DNA of 64,000 nucleotides from Platycnemis pennipes (GCA_933228895.1 OW121847.1:754001-818000), one strand, 5' to 3'; positions 1 through 11,545 are shown, numbered from the stretch's first letter. Numbers and translations are program-made. The notes: generated from the letters alone by a model not told the origin.

Positions 1-26
1 AGCGGGCTTAGCCTGGCCTGGATGAC

Positions 27-701
27 TTAATGATGGGCCAAGGTCACTGCGCAGGCACACGCAGTATCCGACCTTGAGCCATCCGTATACACGGGGATAA
101 CATCGGAATGACTGCTTAAGAATTCACGGAAGAGTTGTTGATATTCCGATGCAGTGGTGCAACTTTTTCGCTGGCTATTTAGAGTAGAGCATATTTTAGG
201 CATTGGAGTTAACAAAAGTGGGTGGTTCGAGTATCCGATGCGATACACTTCCGGAAGCATAATGCCAGCACTATCGATAAAATGTTTGAAACGAATGCCA
301 AGTGGTCTGGTAGACCTTGTCCTTGTATTAAAAATTTCTAAACATCTAGGTTTAAAAAGAATTTTAAAACAGGGGTGTGCCTTTGTGATAAAGACTTTGG
401 CAGCTTCACTGCACATTAAAAAATTCTTCCGGCATGAGAGCGGCGGCTCGCCTGCATCGGCATAAATGCTGACGACCAGGCTAGTTCTATAGGCGCCAGT
501 GGACAGCCGTAACCCCATATTTTGAATCATAGTCAATGGTCCCATGTACGACTCACAGCCCGAAGAATAGATAACTGAGCCATAGTCAATCCTAGAGCGG
601 AAAAGGGAACGGTAGAGCAGAAGCATGGTCTTGCTGTCTGCTCCCCATGTCGAGTGGCTTAGAAATTTTAAGATGTTTAGATAATAGACCAATAATAACA
701 A
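27..701 (-). mobile_element. Non-LTR retrotransposon fragment: RT thumb region plus start of RNase H
   Basis: A 224-residue open frame on the minus strand. The N-terminal part ('STWGADSKTMLLLYRSL', 'RIDYGSVIYSSG') matches the region just after the catalytic palm in I/R1/Jockey-group non-LTR reverse transcriptases. Near the C-terminus 'IPVYTDGSRSD' is the first catalytic block of an RNase H domain (Y-T-D-G-S). The frame stops with TAA soon afterwards ('CAVTLAHH*'), so the RNase H is cut off, and the catalytic RT motif lies upstream of the preserved part and is missing. It is therefore a dead, 5'-truncated copy. The element continues towards or past the window start. The clade is uncertain; the presence of RNase H favours I-, LOA- or R1-like lineages. 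Confidence 0.82.
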
Positions 702-714
702 CCAATAATCCCTT

Positions 715-878
715 TCTTATTACGTAGATGCTAACCATCTAGCTGCATGTGACCCTGTTATCTACCATGTCTCCATTAACTATCCTAGTTGCATGTCAAT
801 AGTGCATGTTTGGTAATCTCCGCCCCCTGCCACACACCCTCGTGGTGGCTCACAGGGTATTACGTAGATGTAGATACA
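715..878 (+). repeat. SINE 3' body and tail, partial copy
   Basis: Matches by eye the 3' half of the tRNA-derived SINE at about 42800-43130: 'GTAGATGCTAACCATCTAG', then a stretch with 'CTGCCACAC' and 'GTGGTGGCTCACAGG', ending in 'TACGTAGATGTAGAT'. The tRNA-like head is absent. It lies directly behind the RT fragment at 27-701. Confidence 0.7.
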
Positions 879-899
879 CCAGGAGTAACGCATCCTGCT

Positions 900-1400
900 C
901 GCTCTCACAACTGAACCAATATGGCTGTCCCACATGGCCTGATAAAGAGGAGGGATCGCCAGGAGGTGGGATCATCGCCAGGAGGTGGGATCGCCAGAGA
1001 TTGCCGGGATGCCACCAGGGCACAATCAGCTCAAGGTCATAGTTTAACAAAATTTTTGAGCGGTGGTACCAAAACAATTTGAGGTTAAACATTATTTTTT
1101 TCTTATACAAATATTTGGTAACATTCCCGAGGTACTGACAATACTGGTTTTTCAAATTTTGCATTAATTTCATTATAATACTATTATAAAGTAAAAGTTA
1201 TGAACAATTTTGAAAAATGAATATTGTCAGTGACTATAAAACTGTTAGGTCTATATTCATACGGAGTTTCATGATGATAGATTATAAATTTGAATCGTCA
1301 CCGCAGCTCAAAAATTTTAACCCAGTCCAGCACCCTCTTAAGTTGAAACTCATAACATTATCCTTGAAAAAGATCATGAGCAGTGTTTGTCATAAAGTTA
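900..1400. other. Intergenic/intronic stretch with short GGAGGTGG repeats
   Basis: Around 940-1000 a short unit (GATCGCCAGGAGGTGG and variants) repeats in tandem. A related 'GATCGCCAGGAGG' occurs near 46605. Otherwise AT-rich with no gene recognised. The next SF3A1 exon was looked for here and not found. Confidence 0.4.
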
Positions 1401-1406
1401 CTCCAC

Positions 1407-1534
1407 CTGCATCAGGACCCTGGCCCCAACTTCATCTGGCGTTGTTGGCGGGGGGAAGTTGCCATTCTCAAAAGGCTGGTAGTCCACCTTTTCCACCACA
1501 ACAAAATTATGCCAGTCAATCTGAGCATAAGCAA
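1407..1534 (-). CDS. SF3A1: SF3A1 internal coding exon (splicing factor 3A subunit 1)
   Basis: Read on the minus strand this exon encodes 42 full codons after two bases that complete a Val codon. The peptide carries 'AQIDWHNFVVVEKVDYQP' and 'NFPPPTTPDEVGARVLMQ', which I recognise as the highly conserved region of SF3A1 after its second SURP domain. SF3A1 is a subunit of the SF3a complex of the U2 snRNP and acts in the nucleus in branch-site recognition. The acceptor is a pyrimidine-rich tract ending 'ttttcttttcag' and the donor is CAG|gtggag. The phase (two bases first) fits the donor of the exon at 33703-33856, which ends with one base of a split codon. No stop or frameshift is seen. The following exon (family sequence continues ERYEKFG-like) is not visible below 1407 and presumably lies outside the window. 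Confidence 0.95.
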
Positions 1535-1639
1535 CTGAAAAGAAAAAATATCCAATTATTATATATCCCATACTGACAACAGGCACAGCATAACATGACA
1601 GAAAATGTTCACTAATTCATAGAATACCCAAGTAGCCAA

Positions 1640-1775
1640 ACAATATTGGCTCCAAGTTGGCTGTCTAATATTGGCAGAGCATTGGCATGACATGTGAACC
1701 AATATTAGACAGCCAATATTGGGAATCATTGGCTGTCCAATATTGGGGATTCACCTACTGACCAATATTGGCTTT
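1640..1775. repeat. Palindromic CCAATATTGG repeat cluster
   Basis: About six copies of CCAATATTGG or close variants occur in 135 bp. 1657-1674 (TTGGCTGTCTAATATTGG) and 1699-1716 are perfect 18-bp inverted repeats, so the segment could form a stable hairpin. Confidence 0.8.
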
Positions 1776-2074
1776 ATTATTATGTGCAATTATGAGCTTT
1801 TATACTTTTGTCACGCCTGTGACCAGCTTTATTGTTATTTGTATCTCGCAATGCGAAATTCCTGTGAACATTTAAAATATAAGATACATCAGTGGAATGT
1901 GATGTCAGAGAACGAAGTCCCAAAGAAACTGCGGACAATGTGGATGGAGGAGAGAAAGAGAATCCATGTAGAAAGAATGAAAGAAGTGTGGAAGATAGGA
2001 TAGGAACTAAGACAGAACTGAGTCATAATGTTTTGTGTAATCCAACAGGGTCCATGCACAACTAATAATAATAA
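1776..2074. other. No gene recognised
   Basis: Contains a 94-codon plus-strand frame ending at 2003 with no family resemblance that I see. It may be 3' untranslated sequence of the Penelope-like element to its right. Confidence 0.3.
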
Positions 2075-2317
2075 TATAAAAAACCAAGTTTCTCGAAGGA
2101 GAGGAGAGAACTGACTAAGGGGGCAATGCAGACCGAGGAAAGAAATTAAGGGTAGAATTAAGGGAAAAGAGGGGTAAAGGTGAAGGGGGAGGGAAAGGAT
2201 ATGAGAAAATGTATGAGTAAATTAGAGAAAGACAGACAGCTCATTTAATGAGCCCTGTTAATTCCTGGTTTTCGGAAAGCATGGAAGAGCCAAATTAAAG
2301 ATTGCTCGAACATTTTA
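2075..2317 (-). mobile_element. Penelope-like element, detached C-terminal piece
   Basis: Minus-strand reading just left of the TA-flanked insertion gives 'EQSLIWLFHAFRKPGINRAH', resembling the conserved end of Penelope-like proteins after the GIY-YIG domain (aromatic-rich, then P-x-G-x-N). The remaining sequence is pyrimidine-rich on that strand and probably 3' untranslated. It is separated from the GIY-YIG part at 3862-4255 by the 1542-bp DNA element at 2318-3859. Confidence 0.55.
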
Positions 2318-3859
2318 CCATATTTACTCATGTAAGCTGTTCCCTCATGTGTCCCGCGCACCTCTATTTTTGGGCAGGCTTGTGAGGAAAAAAATTATTT
2401 CTATTAATAATAATTTTTTTGCGCTTGAGTGTGCATCATTTTGTCATAACATGAATGCACGTTCTTTAATAGAAATGCTGTGCCTAAATTACGTGTACGC
2501 CTTTCTCATTAATTGATTGAATTGAGTGTTAATATCAACACGATCATCATCGCGTCGCGCATCGATTCACAGCCTCTATTGCTGTGCATCAGTTTCTCGT
2601 AGCATCTCACAGTAATCACAGTTACATACGATCACATCATCCAGCTATAAAAATGGCATCTGTTCAAAATATCATCCTACTAAAATAATTGCAGAAATAT
2701 ATACAAAATATTTCAACCCGTGATAACTCTATTATTATGGAAATCCGTTGGCATATCAGCAAATACAAGCAGAATGCCAACTGTACCTGATAGCGGTGGT
2801 CTCATCTACTCTCTGCGTAGTAGCTGTGGACAGGGCCGATTTAACAAACCCGGAATTTCTTGGGAACACACGGAAAAAACTAAGCTCAGTGTAATAACAA
2901 TTATAATTCTTATAAAACTAAAGAAAAACACATTCCCGGAGATAGAATCATAAATCACTAATGAATATTCATATCATAACAGTTCTCATTTTTAGTTTTC
3001 GTCACTGCTAGATTCAGATACACCATATTTCCTTCCTGCAGCTCGATTTCCTATTTTTTCGGCATGGCTTATAATTTGTAGTTTAGCACTCACAGGAAAG
3101 GATCGTAATTTCACATCAAAATTCATTTTAGGGTGATAATAGCAAATTATTTTAAAATGCTAAATAATCGATTTGAACTAATTTACTACTCTCACCCTCG
3201 GAGCGGATAGCACAGATAGTAAGAAGGTATAATATAATCTCCGAGCATACGACTATTACCACATGTAACAAATTCTTTTTTGTGTCTTTGCAGTGTACCT
3301 TTAATGTGTACGCAAAAGGGGCTATTATGTAAAAATGTTGCTACAGATACGCGATACCGAAACAAACTCCGTTTACGATTTTGAAAAGATATAAAGATGC
3401 TTTTGGCAGCTTACCTGCCCCCTGTAATATGTGCTGTAAGCTGCCCCCTTGTGGCAGCTTACAGGATACAGTAGATTTAAATACATATCAGTGCTACAAT
3501 GTGTTGTCCTGCATATGATCTATACACGATAAATCTATTGCTTTGTCAAGTGGTGCTTCTGATCAAGCGTTTCTTCAAGTACTGTTGTACGCTCAGACTT
3601 TGTTAACGGTGGATTTTTATTACTAATTACTTCAAAATTTCAGAATGTTACAATGCACGATTTACTACTAGACCATACTTACCAATTACATTGATATGTT
3701 CACAGAATGCGAAACTTAGGAGGAAAAAATAACAGGAATTTGAGGAAAAATGGTGCGCGGCTTACACTAAAATCTGGAGGATTTGTGTAAGCCACGCACC
3801 CCCATTTTTTCATTGGCGTTTTGGGAAAAAAGGTTTACGACTTACACAAGTAAATATGG
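2318..3859. mobile_element. TA-flanked DNA element with CCATATTTAC inverted repeats (1542 bp)
   Basis: Left end CCATATTTACTCATGTAAG and right end (reverse complement) CCATATTTACTTGTGTAAG are terminal inverted repeats, each flanked by TA, the target of Tc1/mariner/pogo elements. Both subterminal regions repeat motifs such as 'GTAAGC' and 'CGCGCACC'. I see no transposase inside, so it is probably non-autonomous or eroded. The first ten bases match the ends of the POGK-type element at 47288-53166, suggesting related transposases. It is inserted in a Penelope-like copy. Confidence 0.8.
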
Positions 3860-3861
3860 TA

Positions 3862-4255
3862 AGTTGGAGGGGAGACGCTGAAGGTGGGAGGAGGGCAGTA
3901 TGCCTCCCTTGAAACAATTTTCGAAGTTGGATCCGTGGGAGGAGGCAAGTATGGCTACCGGGAGAGTATAATAATGGGAGTAGGGATTATTGCAGGAAGA
4001 GCGGTGACTACTCATGCGGATACATAGCGGGGTGGTGGAGAGGCCGATGTAGAAAGCGGGGCAGAATTGGCAGAGTAGAAGGTAGACAGTATTTTCAGTG
4101 GGACAGGAAAATGAGCATGGAGGGAAGTGGAAAAGAGAGGAATTGTTTAGGGAGAGGCTCGGTGATAAGGATAGGACAGGTTTTGCATCTAGTGTGATTG
4201 CAAGGGGAAGGGGGAATTTTGGGAGGGAGGTGGGAATCCCAAAACACCCCCTATG
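3862..4255 (-). mobile_element. Penelope-like retroelement, GIY-YIG endonuclease end
   Basis: Minus-strand translation shows 'CNHTRCKTCPILIT', the Cys-rich linker of Penelope-like proteins. Then comes 'NTVYLLLCQFCPAFYIGLS' followed by 'CIRMSSHRSSC', which fits a GIY-YIG-type nuclease (Y-L-x2-C-x2-C ... Y-I-G ... L-x-x-R-x-x-x-H). Next is 'FENCFKGGIL', also typical. The reverse transcriptase part is missing and frames shift between blocks, so the copy is dead. Penelope-like elements pair an RT with this nuclease for insertion. The protein end resumes at 2317 beyond a nested element. Confidence 0.8.
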
Positions 4256-4694
4256 GTACTAGAAATAGTTCAAAAATAGATATCACTTTTCATATACTGG
4301 CAAAATCTCAAAAGATTTCAACCTACGTGGGATACAAGCTGCTCAACAGGTTACCTATATAGCCAGAATTGTGGACATGCATAAGTTTAAAAATAGCTAG
4401 CATAAATGGTTTATTGATCAGGCCTTCTACTCAGAACAGAAATACTTTGATTCGAATGCTGAAAAAATTTTTGCTTGAAAATTTTTTCAGCATGCTTGCG
4501 TGTGTGCATTAAATGTGTCTTATTGCTATTAACCATCTTGACGATGTCTATTTTGGCTCGTAAATGCCTTTTAATGAACAATAAAATTATAATTATTATA
4601 TATTCTTACATAGAAAGTAGGATGTATGCATGTAAATATTTTAATATGTTCGCCTTAAACTCGAGAATGAAATGCATCACATCTTCGAAACTTT

Positions 4695-4746
4695 AAGGTT
4701 TATTAAATGTCATCCTTATGCTACAAGGTTTATTAAATGTCATCCT
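4695..4746. repeat. Two tandem 22-bp direct repeats, period 30
   Basis: The 22 bases at 4695-4716 recur exactly at 4725-4746 (they start AAGGTTTATTAAATGTC). They lie in otherwise unremarkable AT-rich sequence. Confidence 0.85.
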
Positions 4747-4749
4747 ATG

Positions 4750-5400
4750 TTGGGATAGACAATAGGCTACTTTCCTTGTAACTAATGTTCCTTGGTTCGA
4801 CCCCAGTTGAGTCAAAAGAGTCCCCATTATAATTACATTCACTTATAGGGCTTTCTTACAGCTTGCAGCCATTCTTTCATTTGAAAATTGAAATTAGAAA
4901 AACCTATTGTACAGATTTGAGATGAACACCAGCTGAAAGATAATTCAATTAATATTCTTAAGATTGTCATCAAATTCTAATTTCAGGTTAAAATTACTGG
5001 TACTGCAGTAAAATATGATGATTTCGGGTGATTTTTTTTCAGTTTAAACAGCCATTTCCCCTTGATGAATGAAGGCATTGTTGCATTATAAAGAAGATAG
5101 GCAGTATAAAATGCAGACAGATTGATTAGGGCCAATGGTGACTGCCCCTGAAACGGTTTTTCTTCTCGCAGCCAGGCAAATAAAGTTATTGACATGAATC
5201 TTTCACCATCTGCTTTTTATTGGCAATAAAATTCTTTTGTTCTTTTTACATTTTGCAAAAAATTAAGAAACATGATAAAAAATTACCAAAATGGCAGATT
5301 GCGTTGTTATTTATAAAAATCGAAAAAATACAAAGTTTTTGAGTTTCGTCACTAATCAATTCCAATTTTCAAAATAATGCTCTGAGCAGGTAATAACTAG
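4750..5400. other. AT-rich stretch, nothing recognised
   Basis: No reading frame with family resemblance, no inverted-repeat ends and no RNA gene seen. Confidence 0.4.
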
Positions 5401-5813
5401 TAATTAGAATAATTAGAAGTCACTAAAAACGCGCTGCGAGGAGCGTCACTTGCGGCGAAATCAGGGAACCATTACGAAGCACCCGAGGAGCGACGAGGGA
5501 GGGGAGGGTGAAGAAGATATGCCGCTGGCGGGGAAGGGCCATGCTGCTGGAGGCGTTTAAGGGGAGGGACGAACGAAAGACAAATGTTGCAACCTTGTGA
5601 TTTTGCTGGGAAGAGAACAGCGCGCAGGGTATTGCAAGGTTATGCGTCCCTCTTCGTTGCTCTCAATCCGTCTCGACTTTTGTAATTGAGAGCTATTTCC
5701 AAGTGCCTAAAATTAGCGTAAATCTTTCAAGAAATTTTTCTACATTCAGTGAGTCAAGAAATATTTTACAATTAATTTCTTCGATTTAAATTATCTCTGA
5801 AAAAAAGATAATC

Positions 5814-5924
5814 ATGGAAACTGCCAGAAAGGACCATCTTCGAAGTAAGAAAGGTGGTCTATTCTCATCTCCAAAACGAAAGAAAAGGTCTGCCGGGAGT
5901 CTCAGGAAATGGGAAGCGAAGTAA
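5814..5924 (+). CDS. Short basic ORF, 36 codons, function unknown
   Basis: ATG-started frame encoding a Lys/Arg-rich peptide (contains 'SSPKRKKRSAGSLRKWEAK') and ending TAA. It follows a GC-richer stretch (5420-5650) that could be a promoter or 5' leader. Mutator-like transposases of the type at 9251-11230 often begin with a basic N-terminus, so this might be the detached start of that element, separated by the Tigger-like element at 7446-9062. That is inference; the ORF may be chance. Confidence 0.2.
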   Translation: METARKDHLRSKKGGLFSSPKRKKRSAGSLRKWEAK

Positions 5925-5929
5925 TTATT

Positions 5930-7440
5930 TGATTGAGGACGACTACAATGAACCAATTCTTCAGATTTTGTACGTTTTTTTTTGTTTTCATCTAACCGAT
6001 TCTAAGAAAAATACGGGTTTCTGCTAATGACCTAGCCTCACCAGAACAGATTAAACATTTGAGTCCTGAATGTGAAATATAAGTATAATTGTTGTCCATG
6101 GCTGATTTGACTGTTTCACCACAGTATGTTTAGACAGTGGTTTCACCTTAACATCCATGAGGAATTCGAAAATGTAGCCGTCACTTTTCTAAAAGTCATT
6201 TAATTGTTAGCGATATTATTTTACATTGCAAGAGATGCAATGTTTGTTTCCACTAAATCCGATGGGCAAACTGTGGTACTTTCTGAGAGAGTTATCTTCA
6301 GTCTGCAATTGCCACGTCCTATATTCCTGCATTATTTTTGTTTTTTTTTGTAATTACTAATTATAATAATTAGTAAAACCCCCGGTAATCATGACGAAAT
6401 GTAAATTGAATTTTAAATCTAATAAAACTGAAAATAATCCTTCCTTCTCCATACATGTGTTTCCAAATGTCAGTCATGATAGAATTATAAGCTTGAAATA
6501 AGAGGAGCCAATGCCTATAAAAATATTTTATGAAAATTTATAGAATGCTATGCAATTGTCAGTTTTTACCGGTAACGGTAGGTTTTGATGAAGTGTCCCT
6601 TATCAACTTGTTATTTCATTAACACGTTGCGTATCGGGGCAGTTCAATAAATTCCTTTTGACCCTCTGTTCCCTTATTGTACAATGTACAATCTTTAAAC
6701 ATGGATCTTCTATCGTATGGATCATAAGTAAAAAGATCATAATTTGAACATGAAATTTTGAACATAATCCTTATCGAATATTATAATAATAATATTATTC
6801 ACAAAACCATCGTATTTCTTTGACGTGCGATACTCTGTGAAACAAAGGTAGTCCTTTTCCAAGGAGATCACCGCAAGTAGATATGCTTGCTGAGCTCTCG
6901 GAAGAGGCGATAAGGGTGACCCTGCTAAGGGACTGCTATCGGTTTGTTATCGCAGACCTCGTCAGACTACGAATCATCTGGCTCCTCTAGACTCCATGCC
7001 CAATATTTCGCTGTCCGGAGCTGAAAGTCAATAAAATGAATGCTATTCTACCCACATAGCATTTTTTAAACTCTCTAAAATCAGAATAATCCGATAAAAC
7101 AGGATATTCTCACAGCGAGAATTGCTAAAGAATCTTCTTTCAAGGAAATTACCATATCGAGCGCGACGGCATGTGAATATTGGATACGATTGGTAGAAAA
7201 CTGTAAATGTATCCACAGGAATTTTTCCTCATTAATTTCTCATTCGTGCTTGAACCTCAATACTGAATAAATACACGTAATTTTCATAAGGAGGTTCAAC
7301 GTATACCCTCTCCTTTTATTATAATCTGCATGTATCATTTGCAGAGAAAACATTTTACCATTTGCCATAGTATAGTTTTACAATTCTCTACCGGTTACGG
7401 TATGTTTTGATGTAGAGTCCCGATGCTATTCTGCATTCTA
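5930..7440. other. AT-rich stretch with one pair of degenerate direct repeats
   Basis: About 6565-6595 and 7388-7420 share an 'ACCGGT-ACGGTA-GTTTTGATG' pattern. 6840-7030 is less AT-rich and has no open frame of note. No gene recognised. Confidence 0.35.
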
Positions 7441-7445
7441 TTATA

Positions 7446-9062
7446 CAGTTGAGCATCTTTAATCCGGCACAGTCGGGACCGAAGTGATGCCGGATTAGGG
7501 ATTTTGCCGGACTATGGGTCATGCATGGTAACTGGTCTATGTTTTACGTCCGAGGTGTTTTCAATTGAAGGGTTCAATTATTTACAACAAAATATATTCG
7601 TTTGCCATTTGCTGAACATTATTTAAAAAAAAGTCGATGAAAATAATCAGAAGGAAATGGTTTCTTAATTCGCAAAGTTATTGCTTAAAAGTTTCGAAGA
7701 TGCGCAGAGAGTGAAAATAACGAAATCTAAGCATCGTGTGCATCATTTTGCTGCACATTTAAAAGTATAACATTACCACTGGAAAAGGGTATGTAGAATT
7801 TTAAATTTCTTATGTATTGCTTCGCGCAACATACTTCCTTCCGTACATACTTTGTTATCAGCTGATTCAGCACGATGTCAACGCGTGGGTGTCGTCTACA
7901 CAGCCGCCCATCACTACGCCGCGGGTGATCGGACTAGATGATTGTTCGAAGACAACCATCAATAGCAGTCTTCCTTCAACAATTTCATCATCTTCATCCC
8001 CACTCAGATTTATTGTTATTAATTACCATTTCAATGATTTCATCATCTGTGAAATGTTGTGTGGTGAGAGTATATTGTGGCCGCTGACTATCCTTTCCTC
8101 TAAATTTACCAATTCCATTTCCTTTAATTCAGGGCTATGGATGCTGTTTACAAACTCCATCATCGTATTTTTATCCTAATAAACATGACATTTTTTAAAT
8201 CTCCACTTATTTCGTGTACATCAAACCTTAATATATTGCAGGCTACAATTTAAACCACGCGTTTTAGAACTGACTGTGAAATATTACTCCATGCACGCGA
8301 AATTTCCCACATCACGTCTTCTAGATTGATCACGTCTGTTTCTGAAATATTTTATCCTGATCAATTAGCATTTGGCCAGAAATACTAAGGCCTTCACATC
8401 GACGCAATCGAAACCACGTGGTCTAAATCAGCACTTAAATCTTCTCTCATAGTTTTTCTCTCTGCCATCCATTTCCTCGTATCACTTAAACAGTAAAATT
8501 TTGAGGATTTTCTCTTTCAGCTTCTTAATGCTATATTGTAGAAGATCCCACGCAGTTTGTTTCAGACAAACGCTTTACTGATGCAACGGCATCAAGCGCT
8601 TTTTCACAACTTGCACTTTTTCTGCGATCGTTAACGTTTTGTACTGACGTCTCCATTCCTCTGCTATTGCCATAACTGTAGAGATGAGACATGATTTGGG
8701 AGAAACATAGGCAGATAACAAATAATTTTATCAAAATACGTCTAGTGGTCAATCAAAAATACACGCGCCATTGAAAGTAGCCGATCTGCAAATTAATCGT
8801 AGTCCGTCGACGTCCTCAAATTCCTTATGTTTATTTCAAGTTGCAGAATAATTCCAGTGTACACGAAGTACCAGAAGTTAATATGTTTAAATTATTCTGA
8901 TTCTCGTAATGCGAAAATTTATGCTAAGAATGGGATATCTTGGCAGGTTATGAAGCAATGTTTCGGTAAAAAATGTTTCGGCATTTTTCACGAAGTACCA
9001 GGTAGTTGGTCATGGCAAAATTGCCGGATTATGGGTGTTCCCGGATTAAGGGTGCTCAACTG
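7446..9062 (-). mobile_element. Tigger/pogo-like element with CAGTTGAGCA ends (1617 bp)
   Basis: Left end CAGTTGAGCATCTTTAATCC and right end (reverse complement CAGTTGAGCACCCTTAATCC) form inverted repeats, each flanked by TA. Minus-strand remnants look like a pogo-family transposase. 8531-8640 reads 'RRKSASCEKALDAVASVKRL' then 'GSSTI', resembling the first CENP-B-type helix-turn-helix. Nearer 8060-7960 'FTDDEIIEMV' resembles the family's acidic C-terminal region. The catalytic core is deleted and frames are broken. The same family occurs as a half copy at 31188-31558. Confidence 0.8.
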
Positions 9063-9250
9063 TACTAACGACTCCATTCCTACTCGATTTACCCTCTGCG
9101 GCTCAAGATTGCTTGCACTGATCAGTCCATATTCCCCTTAGTATGTTTTGAACTAAACCATTGTCTTGTTCGTTGCAATAATCGTAATTTATTATGCTAA
9201 CACCATGTTATCAATAGTAATGTTATTGTAGCGATATTGCGGACATTATA

Positions 9251-11230
9251 ATGGAATCTGTTGGAATTTCTAGAAATGAACCTGCCATGGAAAGCAGAAA
9301 TGGTCGCTTCATAGTAGACGGGAAATATTTCTTGAAAGAAATAAGGTCCCTGGAGCACCATCATCAAACGTGTTTAAAAAGTGGCCATGGGTCATTTCAA
9401 CTTATTTCCAGCACAACAAAAGCTTAAGTATGGTGATTAGTATTCAAAAGTCCTCACTGTAAAATGACGAAAGAAGTTACCAGTGAACCGGAAATAGAGA
9501 AGACTCCGGCAGCCCAAAAAGGAGAAATAACTGATGAAAAACACACTCTGAATATTGTCGGCAGTGTCGTTTGGGGTTTCATGTCAATTGGAGGAGCACA
9601 TTCCAATTTGGAAGAAATCTCGGCTACTGGAATACATGGAATGGACAAACACACCTTTCAAAATCATGAAAATCGACTTGGGAAAGTAGTTCTGCAATAA
9701 ATCTCAATTTATGTAGACATATTTTACAACCGAATTTTAAATTTCATTTATTACATTTTGTAATTGTTCCCAGGCATGGAAAAAAACTCTTCATACTTGA
9801 TGAGTTGATACTTGAGGCTGGTGCTTAAGAAAGGCCATTGGCGATAAATAACGGGGACGTTACTTCTACTGGGGTCCCATTTATCCCGTATTTAATTATG
9901 AGACTAAAAAGATCGGCTTGAGGTGCAATTTTTCATAATGCCAAAGAAAAATATGGCTGCGACTCACTAGTAGAGGATCTAAAAAACAGGCCGCTTCACG
10001 TGTTCGACAGCACTCGAATTGCAAAGTATATAACTGCAATGATCAGGAGGGGAGAAAAAAGATTTTCAACGACAAGGAGATGGGTGCCCTGGAAAGAGTC
10101 AACGAATCATTAAAACCCTAGGTATGGAATTCAATTATGCTAGCCACGATAGACACTAGTAATCTGGCGGAGAATTTTATGTCGTTAGTGGCAAAGTTTG
10201 TGGGAGGCAAGCAAGTGAACCGTGGAAAAAGTAGTTTGTATTCTCATCGTCTTCAGGGTGCAGGGGCTTGATTTTCAGCTGGGACCAGTTCAATTATTCT
10301 GCGTAGGAAAGGATATGTGGAAGAAGCCCTTTCAAAAGTATACACAGACTTGGTGAGCGAAGGCTGAAACGCTTACAGTCAGCTAGGAGGTGCCTTGTAA
10401 AAGGGCCTAAGAGGAAAGTTAGGGAAAGTTATGAGGCAAAAGAAACTAAGGATTATGGAGAGTTCTGTCAGAAATTGGACATGGACGAATAGGAAATGGA
10501 TGTAGAAATCGAAGAGCTGATGAAGAAATTGACGGTTGAGGGGTCAATAGAAGCTCTTGAGAGAGAGACGCGGGTCCAAACCGAATGTGAGCAATGGTTT
10601 GATGAAAGACAGAATAGATTGACGTAATCAAATTTTGGTGTTGTCTGTAGGAGAAGGGAAAATCACTTGTGAAAAGACAAAGAAAAGAAAAGTTTTATGC
10701 CCAGTCATCTGAAAATGATACAATGGGATATGGTAGCCTAAATGAATTTATGCGATTAAGAAATATGAGGAGTTAACGGGTAGCAGAGTTTCCATGTGGC
10801 CTTTTTGTTGATCCCGGACACTGTTTCTTAGCAGCCTCGCCTGATGGAAAAACAATTGATGCAGCATCATTGAAGTAAAACGTCCAATATCATCGGAACA
10901 TATGACATTAAAACAGGCAGCTGAGGAAATAAAGTGTTTTTGCTTGGATGAGGATCTTAAACTCAAGAAAACCAATGGTTTTAAACCATAATTATTACTA
11001 CGAAATTCAGGGATAATTACATGTTTCCCGATATTCCTTTTGTAATTTTGTGGTGTGGACTCCTATGGACTGCAAATTCCAAATAATCTTCCGGAATGGT
11101 GAATTCTGGAAGAATCGCATGGAGAACAAATTTCTTTAATAATAAAGTTTTGCTTCCCGAAATAATTGACCCCCGACTTTTCCGATCTATGGAAAGAAGA
11201 GAACCGGAAATAAAAGTTTGAACAGTGTTA
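9251..11230 (+). pseudogene. Broken Mutator-like transposase with YqaJ-like nuclease C-terminus
   Basis: Plus-strand blocks in several frames follow the order of a protein family I know from many arthropod genomes. The N-terminal block has 'NGRFIVDGKYFLKEIRSL' (from 9251). Then 'NIVGSVVWGFMSIGGAHSNL' (9550-9610) and 'DKHTFQNHENRLGK' follow. Around 10145-10225 'NLAENFMSLVAKFVGGKQVN' matches the transposase end. From about 10555 'RVQTECEQWFDERQNRLT' opens a YqaJ/lambda-exonuclease-type domain (Q-x-W-x-x-R-x-x-R-L-T-A-S-N-F). 'LLPEIIDPRLF' near 11152 is its usual tail. Many stops and frameshifts separate the blocks, so it is a pseudogene. Termini and target duplication were not identified. Neighbouring elements do not interrupt it. 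Confidence 0.78.
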
Positions 11231-11344
11231 AAGTACATTTATTATTACCATCTATAAAATTTTTAAACTTTCAATTACATTATACTACCGGCAATGTTGG
11301 CTCAAGAATAGGAAATTCTTGTTAATGCACCAAAGTCATTAGCA

Positions 11345-11545
11345 GCCATCAATCCGAAAATTGGTACATACCTATGCTGTAGCTCTACAATCTGCATTCT
11401 TCTCAACGAACCTCTTTGCTCCCTCATACTTCTTACCTTTACGTATCCATTTATTTGCCCACGATAATCTATCCTTGGCCTTCCGTGGTAATTCTATCGG
11501 CCTACTATTCCTTCAATGATTGTCATCAGGAGGCTGTTATGCATA
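11345..11545 (-). mobile_element. RTE-type retrotransposon tail fragment
   Basis: The minus strand reads, across frames, 'TIIEG', 'NYHGRPRIDY' and 'GKKYEGAKRFVEK', matching the conserved tail of RTE-like reverse transcriptase proteins (K-T-I-I-E-G ... G-R-P-R ...). Only about 60 residues survive. The same tail is better preserved at 15542-15905. Confidence 0.6.

Noticed and set aside
1217..1576. 119-codon plus-strand frame over the SF3A1 exon
   Set aside because: Antisense to the conserved minus-strand exon; no independent support.
7817..8179. 120-codon Ser/Ile-rich plus-strand frame
   Set aside because: Antisense to the acidic C-terminal remnant of the Tigger-like transposase on the minus strand.
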